From Nostoc sp. S13 (GTDB lineage: Bacteria > Cyanobacteriota > Cyanobacteriia > Cyanobacteriales > Nostocaceae), in NCBI RefSeq assembly GCF_029379315.1, contig NZ_JAQYWQ010000074.1:1-35860 (forward strand): a stretch of DNA of 35,860 nucleotides. Direction: 5' to 3'. Of the stretch, positions 1 through 8,876 are shown piece after piece. The position numbers were made by a program, and so were the translations under genes. Every line of letters starts with the position of its first letter. Within the stretch, counting starts at the first letter, position 1. The notes beneath the pieces were generated by a model that was not told the origin of the DNA, did not search any database, and saw only the letters and a program-made list of their open reading frames with translations.

Positions 1-524
1 AAACCTCTCCGTATTCTCTCTTAGTCTTGTTCAGAAATCAAATAGGAGTCCTATATGTTATGGGGACACAGCAATGCTCATGCCTGTCAACTTAAGGTGA
101 AAGTTAGTCTAGAACCAGCTTTGACAGATTGTCTCGTTAAGAGTCGGAGACTCTTAACGAGGTAAATGTCTCACACATTTATATTTATATAGGTATAAAT
201 TATACTTTTATGCTGGATTTTTTTCAAAATTCACATCAGTAATAGTTTAGAGCAATTTATAAAATAACTTTAAAGGAATGATTTAGTTTCTGTAAAGTAT
301 GTTAGTGTTTTTATTAAATCAATGCTTTAAAGTGGTTAAACAAACTAGTTATTTCATTGATATTTTGAAATTAAAATAACTAAAGATAACTGTTTTGTGA
401 TCGTTTAATTACTTTTCAACTTGCATAAACTGGGATTGAAGGTGGTGTCTTTTCTGTAACGAACTTGTCAACTTTACTGGGTTAAGTAGCATAAAATATA
501 TTATCTTGGACGTTGAAACTAGCT
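1..524. other. AT-rich non-coding region upstream of the hgl cluster
   Basis: No credible gene is seen here. The stretch is AT-rich and contains one perfect dyad (133-161, listed separately). It probably holds the end of an upstream transcription unit and promoter DNA for the small ORF and the hgl genes. I could not assign a specific promoter or an NtcA-type GTA-N8-TAC site with confidence. Confidence 0.5.
133..161. terminator. Perfect 13-bp inverted repeat, possible terminator hairpin
   Basis: CTCGTTAAGAGTC is followed by GGA and then its exact complement GACTCTTAACGAG, giving a 13-bp stem with a 3-nt loop. There is no T-run directly after it on the plus strand, so it is only a weak factor-independent terminator candidate. 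An operator or dispersed palindrome is equally possible. Confidence 0.4.
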
Positions 525-743
525 ATGACATTTATCAAGATACAGAACGTTGTCATTAACATCAGCTATGTTGCTGTAGTTAGGCTAGATAATCAAACGG
601 TTTCAGGTGAAAAAAGCGTTTCTGTTACCTTACCTACTCCTCAGTTTTCATCGCTCCAGTGGAATACCATTGCTCAAAATATCTACGATTACAAATGGAT
701 TGAATTCACTGGTCAAGCAGCTATTACACTCCAAGACTATTAG
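525..743 (+). CDS. Small hypothetical protein (72 aa)
   Basis: This short ORF reads MTFIKIQNVVINISYVAVVRL and continues to end in ITLQDY. ATG at 525 is preferred over an in-frame TTG at 513. The composition (alternating hydrophobic and polar residues, one Trp near the C-terminus in an IYDYKWIEF segment) looks like a small beta-rich soluble domain. I recall similar short hypothetical proteins in Nostocales, but I cannot name a family or a function. There is no signal peptide or membrane segment. It lies about 280 bp upstream of hglE in the same direction, separated by a dispersed repeat, so co-transcription is uncertain. Confidence 0.55.
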   Translation: MTFIKIQNVVINISYVAVVRLDNQTVSGEKSVSVTLPTPQFSSLQWNTIAQNIYDYKWIEFTGQAAITLQDY

Positions 744-808
744 ATCGGTTTTAACAACGTCATCGACCTATTGCCACAATATTAAGAGTCTAGCGTTGTA
801 TAACATTT

Positions 809-842
809 TTGTGCGATGTCTACGACGGGCTACGCCTACGCT
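809..842. repeat. Short dispersed repeat of Nostocales type
   Basis: The segment containing GACGGGCTACGCCTACGC resembles the GC-rich short repeats scattered through Nostoc genomes. Related copies in this window lie near 25615-25650, 27240-27290, 27370-27420 and 34905-34935. It interrupts the otherwise AT-rich spacer between the small ORF and hglE. Confidence 0.5.
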
Positions 843-1027
843 GTGTGCCAAAATCACCTATAAATCTAAGGCTGTATCAGGGCAGTATGTGTCGTGTGGT
901 GTCGATTTGGAGAAAAGCATTTAGCGCAGATAGGATAGCTAACTGCTTACAAGACGAGAGATTTTCATTATTTAGTAGGCAACAGAAATTACTGTAGCTA
1001 CACAATCCACAGTACTAACTATGCCCT

Positions 1028-4000
1028 ATGTCTGCTTATTCAATTGATACTGCCTTAGCGGAGTTAGAGAGCCTTGTCAATAATTGTGAAAAGGCTGTGA
1101 TGAGGTCTATAGAGGAAAAAAAAATGAATTCAGATAAATCAGTGTCCACCAACAAAATTAACAGACAATTACAACACAATCCTATAGCCATTGTTGGCAT
1201 GGCTTCTCTATTGCCCAAAGCCAGAAATTTACGTGAATACTGGCAAAATATAGTAAATAAAATTGACTGTATTACTGATGTTCCTTCCACTCACTGGAGC
1301 GTCGAAGATTATTACGATCCGAATCCGAGAACTACTGAAGATAAAACCTACTGTAAAAGGGGTGGATTTCTTCCAGAGGTTGATTTTAACCCGATGGAAT
1401 TCGGCATACCACCCAGCATTCTGGAAGTCACAGATGTATCGCAACTATTAAGTTTAGTGGTTGCGAAAGAGGCGATGGAAGATGCCGGTTATGGTGAAAA
1501 ACGCGATTTTAGCCGCGAGACTGTTGGCGTAATCTTAGGCGTGGCGATGGCCAAACAATTAGGAATGCCACTTTCTGCAAGGTTGGAATATCCGATTTGG
1601 GAAAAAGTTCTTAAAAGCAGTGGTTTATCCGATGAGGATACGCAAAAAATCGTTGATAAAATCAAAAGCGCCTACGTGAAATGGGATGAGAACGCTTTCC
1701 CTGGAATGTTAGCTAACGTAGTCGCGGGTAGAATTGCCAATCGCCTAAACTTTGGCGGGATGAATTGTGTAGTTGATGCCGCCTGTGCTAGTTCCTTTGG
1801 TGCTTTAAAAATGGCAATTAGTGAGCTAGTTGAGCATCGGTCTGAGATGATGCTGACTGGTGGTGTTGATACCGACAACACCATCATGGCTTACATATCA
1901 TTCAGCAAAACACCGGCGGTTTCTCCGAGTGAAAATGTCAAACCTTTCGATGCTAAATCCGATGGGATGATGCTGGGTGAAGGTATCGGGATGATTGTCC
2001 TCAAACGCCTGGAAGATGCTGAACGCGACAACGATAAAATCTATGCCGTAATCAAAGGCATTGGTACCTCCAGCGATGGGCGTTACAAGAGCATTTATGC
2101 TCCCCGCAAAGAAGGTCAAGTTAAAGCCTTAGAACGTGCTTATGAAGATGCCGGTTTCTCTCCCGCTACTGTTGGTTTGATGGAAGCACATGGTACCGGT
2201 ACAATGGCTGGAGATCCCACAGAATTCGGTTCTTTAAAAGACTTCTTTGATGGACATGATCACAAAAAGCAGCACATCGCTTTGGGTAGTGTAAAATCGC
2301 AAATTGGACACACAAAAGCGGCTGCGGGTGCGGCGAGTTTGATTAAAACTGCTTTGGCATTACATCACAAAGTATTACCGCCGACAATTAACATCACCCA
2401 GCCGAACCCCAAACTAAATATTAAAAATTCGGCCTTTTATTTGAATACCGAAACCAGACCTTGGATTCGTGCAGAAGGGGAAGCACCAAGACGTGCGGGT
2501 GTGAGTTCTTTTGGCTTTGGCGGCACTAACTATCACGTCGTTTTGGAAGAATATGAAGCTGACCAAAACCACGCTTACCGCTTACATAGTGATGCTAGTG
2601 AAGTGCTGTTATTTGCTCCCACAGTAGACCAATTGTTGAGCAAATCTGAAGAGATTTTAGCTAAGTTGCGGTCGCCTGAAGCAATCACACATTATGCACA
2701 ATTAGTCAAGGAATGCAAATCGCCACAAATTCCCCTCTCTGCTGCCAGATTTGGGTTTGTAGCTGAGAATCTCGAAGAAGCTTGCAAGTTGTTGCAAACT
2801 AGCATTGACTGGCTGAAAAACAAAGGAACAGCAGCATCTTGGGAGCATCCCCAAGGGATTTATTACCGCGCCTCTGGTATGGAGTTGGGTGGAAAAGTTG
2901 TTGCTCTATTTTCTGGTCAAGGTTCGCAATACTTGGAGATGGGCCGGGAACTGGTAATGAATTTTCCTTTGATGCGGCGTCTTCATGGCTATATGGATAG
3001 CTTGTTAATCAAAGATAATTTAAAGCCGCTTTCAGAGATAGTTTTTCCTCATCCTGTGTTTGAAGAGGCAGAAAAAAATGTCCAAATTGCTGCCTTACAA
3101 CGCACAGAATACGCTCAACCAGCCATCGGGGTGTTGAGTGCAGGGATGTACAGCATACTGCAACAAGCTGGGTTTAAATCAGATTTTGTGGCGGGACACA
3201 GCTTCGGTGAACTGACAGCGTTGTGGGCTGCGGGGGTTTTGAGTACTGAAGATTATTTGTTCTTGGTGAAAGCTAGGGGTCAAGCAATGGCGGCTCCGGA
3301 AGACCCGGATCATGATGCGGGTAGTATGTTGGCTGTTAAAGAAGACATCAACAAAGTCGAAGCAGTGCTCAGACATTTTCCGCAAGTTGCGATCGCTAAT
3401 CAAAATTCTCCCACTCAATTTGTCTTGGCTGGCCCCACCGCAGAAATAGCGAGAATCAGAGAAGCTTTACACGAGAAAGGATATACAGCTGTATTGTTGC
3501 CTGTATCAGCAGCTTTCCATACACCGCTAATTGCCTTTGCTCAAAAATCCTTTGCGATCGCTACCAAGTCAGTCAAGTTCCAAAGTCCCAAAATCCCTGT
3601 TTACAGCAACGTTACGAGTAAGCAGTATCCCAAGGAACCCCAAGGTATTCAAAAAATCCTGGAAACGCACCTTTCTAACTCGGTGCTGTTTAAGCAGGAA
3701 ATTGAAAATATCTATGCAGCCGGTGGTTCTTGCTTTGTAGAATTTGGGCCGAGGAGAATTCTCACCAACTTGGTAAAAGATATTCTTGGCGATCGTCCTC
3801 ATCTCACTGTATCTCTGAACCCTAGCACTCAAAAGAATAGCGATCGCTCTTTGCGAGAAGCGGTTGTACAGTTGCGGGTAATTGGTTTGGCTTTGAATAA
3901 CCTCGATCCCTACCAACTTCCCCAAACTATACCGCCAATTGAGACGAAGAAGACATTAAATGTCCGTTTGAACGGCATCAACTATAGATCCGAAAAAACG

Positions 4001-6460
4001 AAAAATGCCTTCGCTCTAGCTTTGCAGGATGGGCATAAAGTCACATTACCTACCCCCGAATATTCTGATGCGGCTCCTTTATTTACTAGCCCAGGTGTGA
4101 CTCCACCTCTGGCAGTCATAGAGACTAACGGACATAAAAAAACACCTGCGATCGCTAACGGTGTGACTTCTAATATCATCACCCAAACAGAGCAACAAAT
4201 GAATCCTGTGACCCTTTCACAACCAGCCCAGGAATCTAAGATGCAACCAACACCAGAAAAACTTACAAATTATCAACAACTTTTAGAAAGTTTAGAATAT
4301 CTTCTGACACAGTTTCAGGAAAATCAAGCCGAGAATTTACAAGTTCACGGTACTTATCTCAACCATCAAATGGAATACGCCAAAGCGTTTTTCCAACTGA
4401 TGCAGCAGCAAAATTCCTTGTTGAGTGAAAGTAAATCGACAGAAGAAACTGCCAAAATGAAGCTAGTTGTGATGGAAAGCTTAGAGCGCAGCATGATGCA
4501 GTTTCACTCCCAACAAGGTGAAACCCTACGCATTCATGAGCAATATCTCCAAGAGCAACTGGAATATACCAAAAACTTTTTCCAACTCATACAGCAAGAG
4601 TATTCTCAAATCATCTCAGGCGAGGGAGCAACTCTACTCACAGAGAAACTCAGCAATGCGGTAGCAGATCATTTGATCACAGAAACAACTGTTACTGATG
4701 CACCAGTACCCGTTACTAGCAAGATAGTAGAAAGCCAGCCTTTGCGTGTAACTGAGCCAGTAGCTAAAAATGGCTTAAATGTTACCCAAGCACCTCTAGC
4801 GCCTGCTCCCCAGGTGGTAGAGCCTGTAGTTGAAACTCCTGTATCCCCCACTTCTAAGAAGGATGAAAATTCCTCTTCTTTACTCCCTAATCTCTTCTCC
4901 CCACTTCCTACTTTCGAGATAGTCGAGCCACCTGTCCCAGTAGTAGAACCCCAAACCGAGGTTGTAGTCAAAATTAGTTCACCTCCAGCCAACGAAGTTG
5001 TCGCAGAACCAGCACCCACAACTGCTGCACCTGTATCTGGCGCAAGCATTGATATTGTTGACTTGGATAAAAACCTGTTAGCCATCACCAGCGATAAGAC
5101 AGGCTACCCAGTCGAGATGCTGGAAATGGACATGGACATGGAGGCGGACTTAGGTATTGACTCCATCAAACGGGTGGAAATCTTAGGGGCGCTACAAGAA
5201 ATGTATCCCAACCTACCCAAGCCCAATTTAGAAGAACTCGCAGAAAAACGCACCATCGGTCAAGTTGTCGAGTATCTGCAATCCCATACTTCCAAAAATA
5301 TTTCTGTAGAAATTGCAGTTCACGAAGTACAACAACCAAGCGAAATTCTTGTAGAGACTGCACCCGTAGTTGAGGTAGTTACTTCACCTGAACCCAGCGT
5401 TGTTGTTGCATTCAACCCAGAACCAGAACCCGCAACAACTGATGAATTTGCAGACTTAGGTCAAACCCTACTAGCCATCACCAGTGATAAGACCGGTTAT
5501 CCAGTCGAGATGCTGGAACTGGAAATGGACATGGAAGCCGACTTGGGGATTGACTCCATCAAACGGGTAGAAATACTTGGGGCGATGCAAGAAATGTATC
5601 CCAACTTACCTAAGCCAAATATCGAAGAACTCGGAGAACTCCGCACCATCGGTCAAATAGTCGATTACCTACAGCAGTTGGCTGGAGGTGAAAAAAAAAA
5701 GTCTGAACCTGAGTTTGTCCAACAACCACCGGAATTAGAGCATAATATCCTGCGCCATCCGGTCAAACTCAGAAGCCTACCACAGCCCGATTACTTGGAT
5801 TTCACGTTACCAGAGGGACACATCGGTTTAATTACCGATGATGGTTCCCTCACCACTTATAAATTAACTGAATCCCTAATCGAGAAAGGCTGGAAAGTAG
5901 TAGTTATCAGCTTCCCGCAATCGCTGATCGCCCAGCAAGCGCCCTTACCTACAGGAGTAACCCGCGTCACCTTAGCAAACTTGAGTGAAGAACATCTCCA
6001 ACAACAACTGCAAGCGATCGCATCTCATTGCGGAGCGATTGGGGCCTTCATCCATCTACATCCGATGTTTGTAGCAAATCACACCGGGAGTATTTCCTAT
6101 AACGAATCAGAAAAGGCGATCATCAAGCACGTATTTTTGATGGCGAAACACCTCAAACCTTCCCTCAACGAAGCCGCGCGTCATGGACGTAGTTGTTTCT
6201 GCACAGTTGCTCATCTCGACGGTGGCTTCGGCTTAGAGTACAAAGTCAACTTCGGTGCGATCGGCGCTGGTTTATTCGGATTAACCAAAACCCTCAGATG
6301 GGAATGGCCAAAGGTGTTTACTCGTGCGATCGACCTAAGTCCCAGACTTGACGCCAAACAGTCAGTACAAAATATCATTGCCGAGCTTCACGACCTCAAT
6401 CTTTATATTAGTGAAGTTGGCTATGGCGCACAAGGACGAGTCACCATTATCGCCGATTAA
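1028..6460 (+). CDS. hglE: HglE-type polyketide synthase: KS-AT-ACP-ACP-partial KR
   Basis: This is the core subunit of the PUFA-synthase-like PKS that makes the heterocyst glycolipid chain. Domains in order: ketosynthase (about 50-510; Cys253 in DAACASS, His388 in EAHGTGT, His428 in GHTKAAAG); malonyl acyltransferase (about 620-990; Ser725 in GHSFGEL); a Gln-rich helical linker with two copies of an H-x-x-Y-L motif (His1107, His1170); a Pro/Val-rich linker; two near-identical ACPs (Ser1379 and Ser1510, both LGIDSIKRVEILGA); and the N-terminal structural half of a ketoreductase (about 1600-1810). The NADPH-binding half is on the next gene. The start at 1028 has no clear ribosome site. An in-frame ATG at 1124 has AGAGG upstream and keeps the whole KS, so it may be the true start. 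The ACPs would need HetI for activation. Confidence 0.93.
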   Translation: MSAYSIDTALAELESLVNNCEKAVMRSIEEKKMNSDKSVSTNKINRQLQHNPIAIVGMASLLPKARNLREYWQNIVNKIDCITDVPSTHWSVEDYYDPNPRTTEDKTYCKRGGFLPEVDFNPMEFGIPPSILEVTDVSQLLSLVVAKEAMEDAGYGEKRDFSRETVGVILGVAMAKQLGMPLSARLEYPIWEKVLKSSGLSDEDTQKIVDKIKSAYVKWDENAFPGMLANVVAGRIANRLNFGGMNCVVDAACASSFGALKMAISELVEHRSEMMLTGGVDTDNTIMAYISFSKTPAVSPSENVKPFDAKSDGMMLGEGIGMIVLKRLEDAERDNDKIYAVIKGIGTSSDGRYKSIYAPRKEGQVKALERAYEDAGFSPATVGLMEAHGTGTMAGDPTEFGSLKDFFDGHDHKKQHIALGSVKSQIGHTKAAAGAASLIKTALALHHKVLPPTINITQPNPKLNIKNSAFYLNTETRPWIRAEGEAPRRAGVSSFGFGGTNYHVVLEEYEADQNHAYRLHSDASEVLLFAPTVDQLLSKSEEILAKLRSPEAITHYAQLVKECKSPQIPLSAARFGFVAENLEEACKLLQTSIDWLKNKGTAASWEHPQGIYYRASGMELGGKVVALFSGQGSQYLEMGRELVMNFPLMRRLHGYMDSLLIKDNLKPLSEIVFPHPVFEEAEKNVQIAALQRTEYAQPAIGVLSAGMYSILQQAGFKSDFVAGHSFGELTALWAAGVLSTEDYLFLVKARGQAMAAPEDPDHDAGSMLAVKEDINKVEAVLRHFPQVAIANQNSPTQFVLAGPTAEIARIREALHEKGYTAVLLPVSAAFHTPLIAFAQKSFAIATKSVKFQSPKIPVYSNVTSKQYPKEPQGIQKILETHLSNSVLFKQEIENIYAAGGSCFVEFGPRRILTNLVKDILGDRPHLTVSLNPSTQKNSDRSLREAVVQLRVIGLALNNLDPYQLPQTIPPIETKKTLNVRLNGINYRSEKTKNAFALALQDGHKVTLPTPEYSDAAPLFTSPGVTPPLAVIETNGHKKTPAIANGVTSNIITQTEQQMNPVTLSQPAQESKMQPTPEKLTNYQQLLESLEYLLTQFQENQAENLQVHGTYLNHQMEYAKAFFQLMQQQNSLLSESKSTEETAKMKLVVMESLERSMMQFHSQQGETLRIHEQYLQEQLEYTKNFFQLIQQEYSQIISGEGATLLTEKLSNAVADHLITETTVTDAPVPVTSKIVESQPLRVTEPVAKNGLNVTQAPLAPAPQVVEPVVETPVSPTSKKDENSSSLLPNLFSPLPTFEIVEPPVPVVEPQTEVVVKISSPPANEVVAEPAPTTAAPVSGASIDIVDLDKNLLAITSDKTGYPVEMLEMDMDMEADLGIDSIKRVEILGALQEMYPNLPKPNLEELAEKRTIGQVVEYLQSHTSKNISVEIAVHEVQQPSEILVETAPVVEVVTSPEPSVVVAFNPEPEPATTDEFADLGQTLLAITSDKTGYPVEMLELEMDMEADLGIDSIKRVEILGAMQEMYPNLPKPNIEELGELRTIGQIVDYLQQLAGGEKKKSEPEFVQQPPELEHNILRHPVKLRSLPQPDYLDFTLPEGHIGLITDDGSLTTYKLTESLIEKGWKVVVISFPQSLIAQQAPLPTGVTRVTLANLSEEHLQQQLQAIASHCGAIGAFIHLHPMFVANHTGSISYNESEKAIIKHVFLMAKHLKPSLNEAARHGRSCFCTVAHLDGGFGLEYKVNFGAIGAGLFGLTKTLRWEWPKVFTRAIDLSPRLDAKQSVQNIIAELHDLNLYISEVGYGAQGRVTIIAD

Positions 6461-6472
6461 TTAGTTCTTTGA

Positions 6473-6632
6473 TATAGCAGTCTTATTTGAGTTGTGAAAA
6501 TTCCTGTTTTTAACGAACCGCAAAGGACGCAAAGAGGAGGCAGCGCGGTCTTGGGGGTTTCCCCCATGAGCGACTGCCGTCGCAAAGAAAAGAAATAAAC
6601 AGAGAATTTCACAAACTTTTAAGACTGCTATT
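6473..6632. repeat. MITE-like fold-back element (copy 1)
   Basis: The left end begins TATAGCAGTCTTA and continues through TGAGTTGTGAAAATT. The right end ends TTTCACAAACTTTTAAGACTGCTA, which is an imperfect inverted copy of about 34 bp. No ORF lies inside. The same terminal sequence bounds the element at 8655-8788. This suggests one non-autonomous family inserted on both sides of the KR-DH gene, probably at TA dinucleotides. Confidence 0.65.
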
Positions 6633-6858
6633 AGTATGTTTTTACTTTCTTGCTACTACAAGAATATTGCCTATTTCTCTTACTTTGCGACGGCAGTCGC
6701 TACAACTCTTAGCCACCCCCTTGCGGAGGTTCCCTCCATTGGGGGGAGTGGCATGGGAACCCCCCTTCGGGTTCACCAGTCGCCTACGGCGGGAAACCCG
6801 CCTACAGCGCTGGATTCACTGCAACGCGCTGCCTCTTTTTTGCGCCCTTTGCGGTTCG
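6513..6858. repeat. Nested inverted repeats filling the spacer inside the split KR domain
   Basis: Arms 6513-6546 (starting CGAACCGCAAAGGACGC) and 6825-6858 (ending CCCTTTGCGGTTCG) are imperfect inverted copies. Inside them GCGACTGCCGTCGCAAAG (6570-6587) and its exact complement (6683-6700) form an 18-bp perfect pair. The 441-bp gap between the two hgl genes is therefore almost entirely fold-back repeat DNA. No gene is supported in it. Confidence 0.6.
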
Positions 6859-6901
6859 TATATCAAAAAAAACCAATTTATGCAGGTATTCACGAGGATT
6901 T

Positions 6902-8629
6902 ATGACACAAACAGCCCAGCTTAGTCCATCATCTGTCTTTGTCGTGAGCGGCGGTGCAAAAGGGATTACGGCTGAGTGTACTATCAGATTAGCACAGCAG
7001 CAACCCTGCAAATTCATCCTCCTTGGTCGCTCCGAACTATTAGAAACAGAGCCAGATTTTGCTCAAGATTCTGATGAATCAGCGTTGAAAAAATGCATCA
7101 TGGAAAATCTTCTTTCTCAAGGAGAGAAGCCCACACCCATGAATGTGCAAAAAATATATAACAAAATTACCTCCAGCCGCGAAATTAAAAAGACTCTAGC
7201 AGCAATTGAAAAAACAGGAGCTAAAGCAGAATATATTAGCGTCGATGTCACAGATACACAGGCTTTACAGGAAAAACTTGCCACTGCTGTGGAACATCTC
7301 GGCCCAATTACAGGAATCATCCACGGCGCTGGAAACTTAGCCGATAAGTTAATTGAAAAGAAAACAGAACAGGATTTTGAAAAAGTTTACACCGCCAAAG
7401 TTCAAGGATTAGAAAACCTGTTAGCTTGCGTTAATCCTAATCAACTTCAACATTTAGTTTTGTTTTCTTCAGTAACAGGATTTTACGGAAATCCCGGACA
7501 ATCTGATTATGCGATCGCTAATGAAATTCTGAACAAATCAGCCCATATATTTAAACAAAGTTATCCCTCATGTCATGTAGTCGCTATCAACTGGGGCGCT
7601 TGGGATAGTGGAATGGTGACAGCAGAATTAAAGAAAATTTTTCAAGAGCGAAAAATCGAAATAATTCCGATTGCAGTCGGCGCACAAATGCTTGTTAAAG
7701 AAATGGATAATACCAATCATGCAACCGCACAAGTTGTTATTGGTAGTCCACTGGTTCCACTTGCGGCAGAGTTAGATTCAGAATTACGAACCTATCGTAT
7801 TCGCCGCCAAATGACATTGGAAGCTAATCCATTTTTAGAGGATCATACTATTGCTGGTTCTCCAGTTTTACCAGCAACTTGTGCAATGACTTGGATTATC
7901 AATGCTTGTGAACAACTATATCCAGGTTATCGGTTGTTTAATTACCAAGAGTTTAAAGTTTTGAAGGGGATTACTTTCAATGAAACATTAGCGAAGGAAC
8001 ATATTTTAGAAGTAGAAGAAATTTCCAAAGTTAACCTTGAAAGAATCGAACTTAAAGCCAAAATTTCGAGTAAAAACCCTGAAGGTAAAATCCATTATCA
8101 TTTTAGCGCTCAACTCAATCTCCAGCAAGAAATTCCAGTTCCACCCACTTATGAATCTCTCAATCTCGAACAAGATAATATCATCACCACTACCGGAAAA
8201 GCTTTTTACCAAAATGGGGGAACCACATTATTTCATGGCCCCGCTTTTCAAGAAATCAAAAGAGTCTTAAACATCAGTCCTGAAAAAATTACTACAGAAT
8301 GTCTTTGGCCAGAACTCAGTGCCCAGCAACAAGGACAATTCCCCGTGCAATGGGTAAATCCATATACAACTGACTTGAGTATGCACGCCTTATGGGTTTG
8401 GACACAACACTTTCATCAAGAAGGTTGTTTACCTGGAAAAGTCGAAAAATTTGAACAATTCGCAATGATACCCCATAACGAAACATTTTACGTTTCTTGT
8501 GAAGTAAAAGCTAAGACACCAAGTAGTGCGATCGCAAACTTTATCATACACGACCGCCAAGGAAAAATCTATTCACGAATGCTCGGTGCCCACGCCATTA
8601 TTTGGTCAATGAAAATGCTCAGAAGCTAA
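6902..8629 (+). CDS. Ketoreductase-dehydratase subunit of the heterocyst glycolipid PKS
   Basis: This protein carries the catalytic half of a ketoreductase and a hot-dog dehydratase. The first residues lead directly into the NADPH-binding motif (VSGGAKGIT, residues 15-23), followed by FSSVTGFYGNPGQSDYAIANE with the catalytic Ser and Tyr. A DH domain follows from about 290, with HTIAGSPVLP (His315) and a DLSMH motif (Asp491) as the probable His/Asp pair. In PfaA-type synthases KR and DH continue from the ACPs in one chain; here the break from HglE falls between the two KR subdomains. Start ATG 6902 is supported by ACGAGGATTT just upstream. In Anabaena this position is occupied by genes named hglF/hglG; I cannot tell which name applies. 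It should work in trans with HglE. Confidence 0.85.
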   Translation: MTQTAQLSPSSVFVVSGGAKGITAECTIRLAQQQPCKFILLGRSELLETEPDFAQDSDESALKKCIMENLLSQGEKPTPMNVQKIYNKITSSREIKKTLAAIEKTGAKAEYISVDVTDTQALQEKLATAVEHLGPITGIIHGAGNLADKLIEKKTEQDFEKVYTAKVQGLENLLACVNPNQLQHLVLFSSVTGFYGNPGQSDYAIANEILNKSAHIFKQSYPSCHVVAINWGAWDSGMVTAELKKIFQERKIEIIPIAVGAQMLVKEMDNTNHATAQVVIGSPLVPLAAELDSELRTYRIRRQMTLEANPFLEDHTIAGSPVLPATCAMTWIINACEQLYPGYRLFNYQEFKVLKGITFNETLAKEHILEVEEISKVNLERIELKAKISSKNPEGKIHYHFSAQLNLQQEIPVPPTYESLNLEQDNIITTTGKAFYQNGGTTLFHGPAFQEIKRVLNISPEKITTECLWPELSAQQQGQFPVQWVNPYTTDLSMHALWVWTQHFHQEGCLPGKVEKFEQFAMIPHNETFYVSCEVKAKTPSSAIANFIIHDRQGKIYSRMLGAHAIIWSMKMLRS

Positions 8630-8654
8630 TAATACTCATTTAACACTCAACACC

Positions 8655-8788
8655 TATAGCATTCCTAAAATCTCTGTGAAATCTTCTCTTTCTAACCTTC
8701 TCTACGAGACGCTACGCGAACGTGTCCTTTGCGCCCTTTGCGGTTCGTTAAAAAGAGTATTTTTCACAACTCGAATAGGATTGCTATA
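8655..8788. repeat. MITE-like fold-back element (copy 2)
   Basis: The element begins TATAGCATTCCTAAAATCTC and ends TCGAATAGGATTGCTATA. Read from its right end it gives TATAGCAATCCTATTCGAG, then TTGTGAAAA, then AACGAACCGCAAAGG. This is the same order of sequence blocks as the copy at 6473. It sits in the spacer before the KS-CLF-AT gene and contains no ORF. Confidence 0.65.
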
Positions 8789-8876
8789 ACTTGCCTCTTC
8801 AAAGTTTGGGGAACAGCGTAAATCCTGCCTTTTAAATTATCTCTTGCCTAATACCCAAACTCGGAGCATATAAATC

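Noticed and set aside
4669..5088. 139-codon minus-strand frame inside hglE
   Set aside because: Antisense to the Pro/Val-rich linker of a well-supported PKS gene; the Gly/Thr/Ser-rich composition is the mirror of that linker.
6636..6924. Overlapping short frames between hglE and the KR-DH gene
   Set aside because: They lie in nested inverted repeats and have repeat-like Arg/Pro-rich composition; no protein-like conservation signal is visible.
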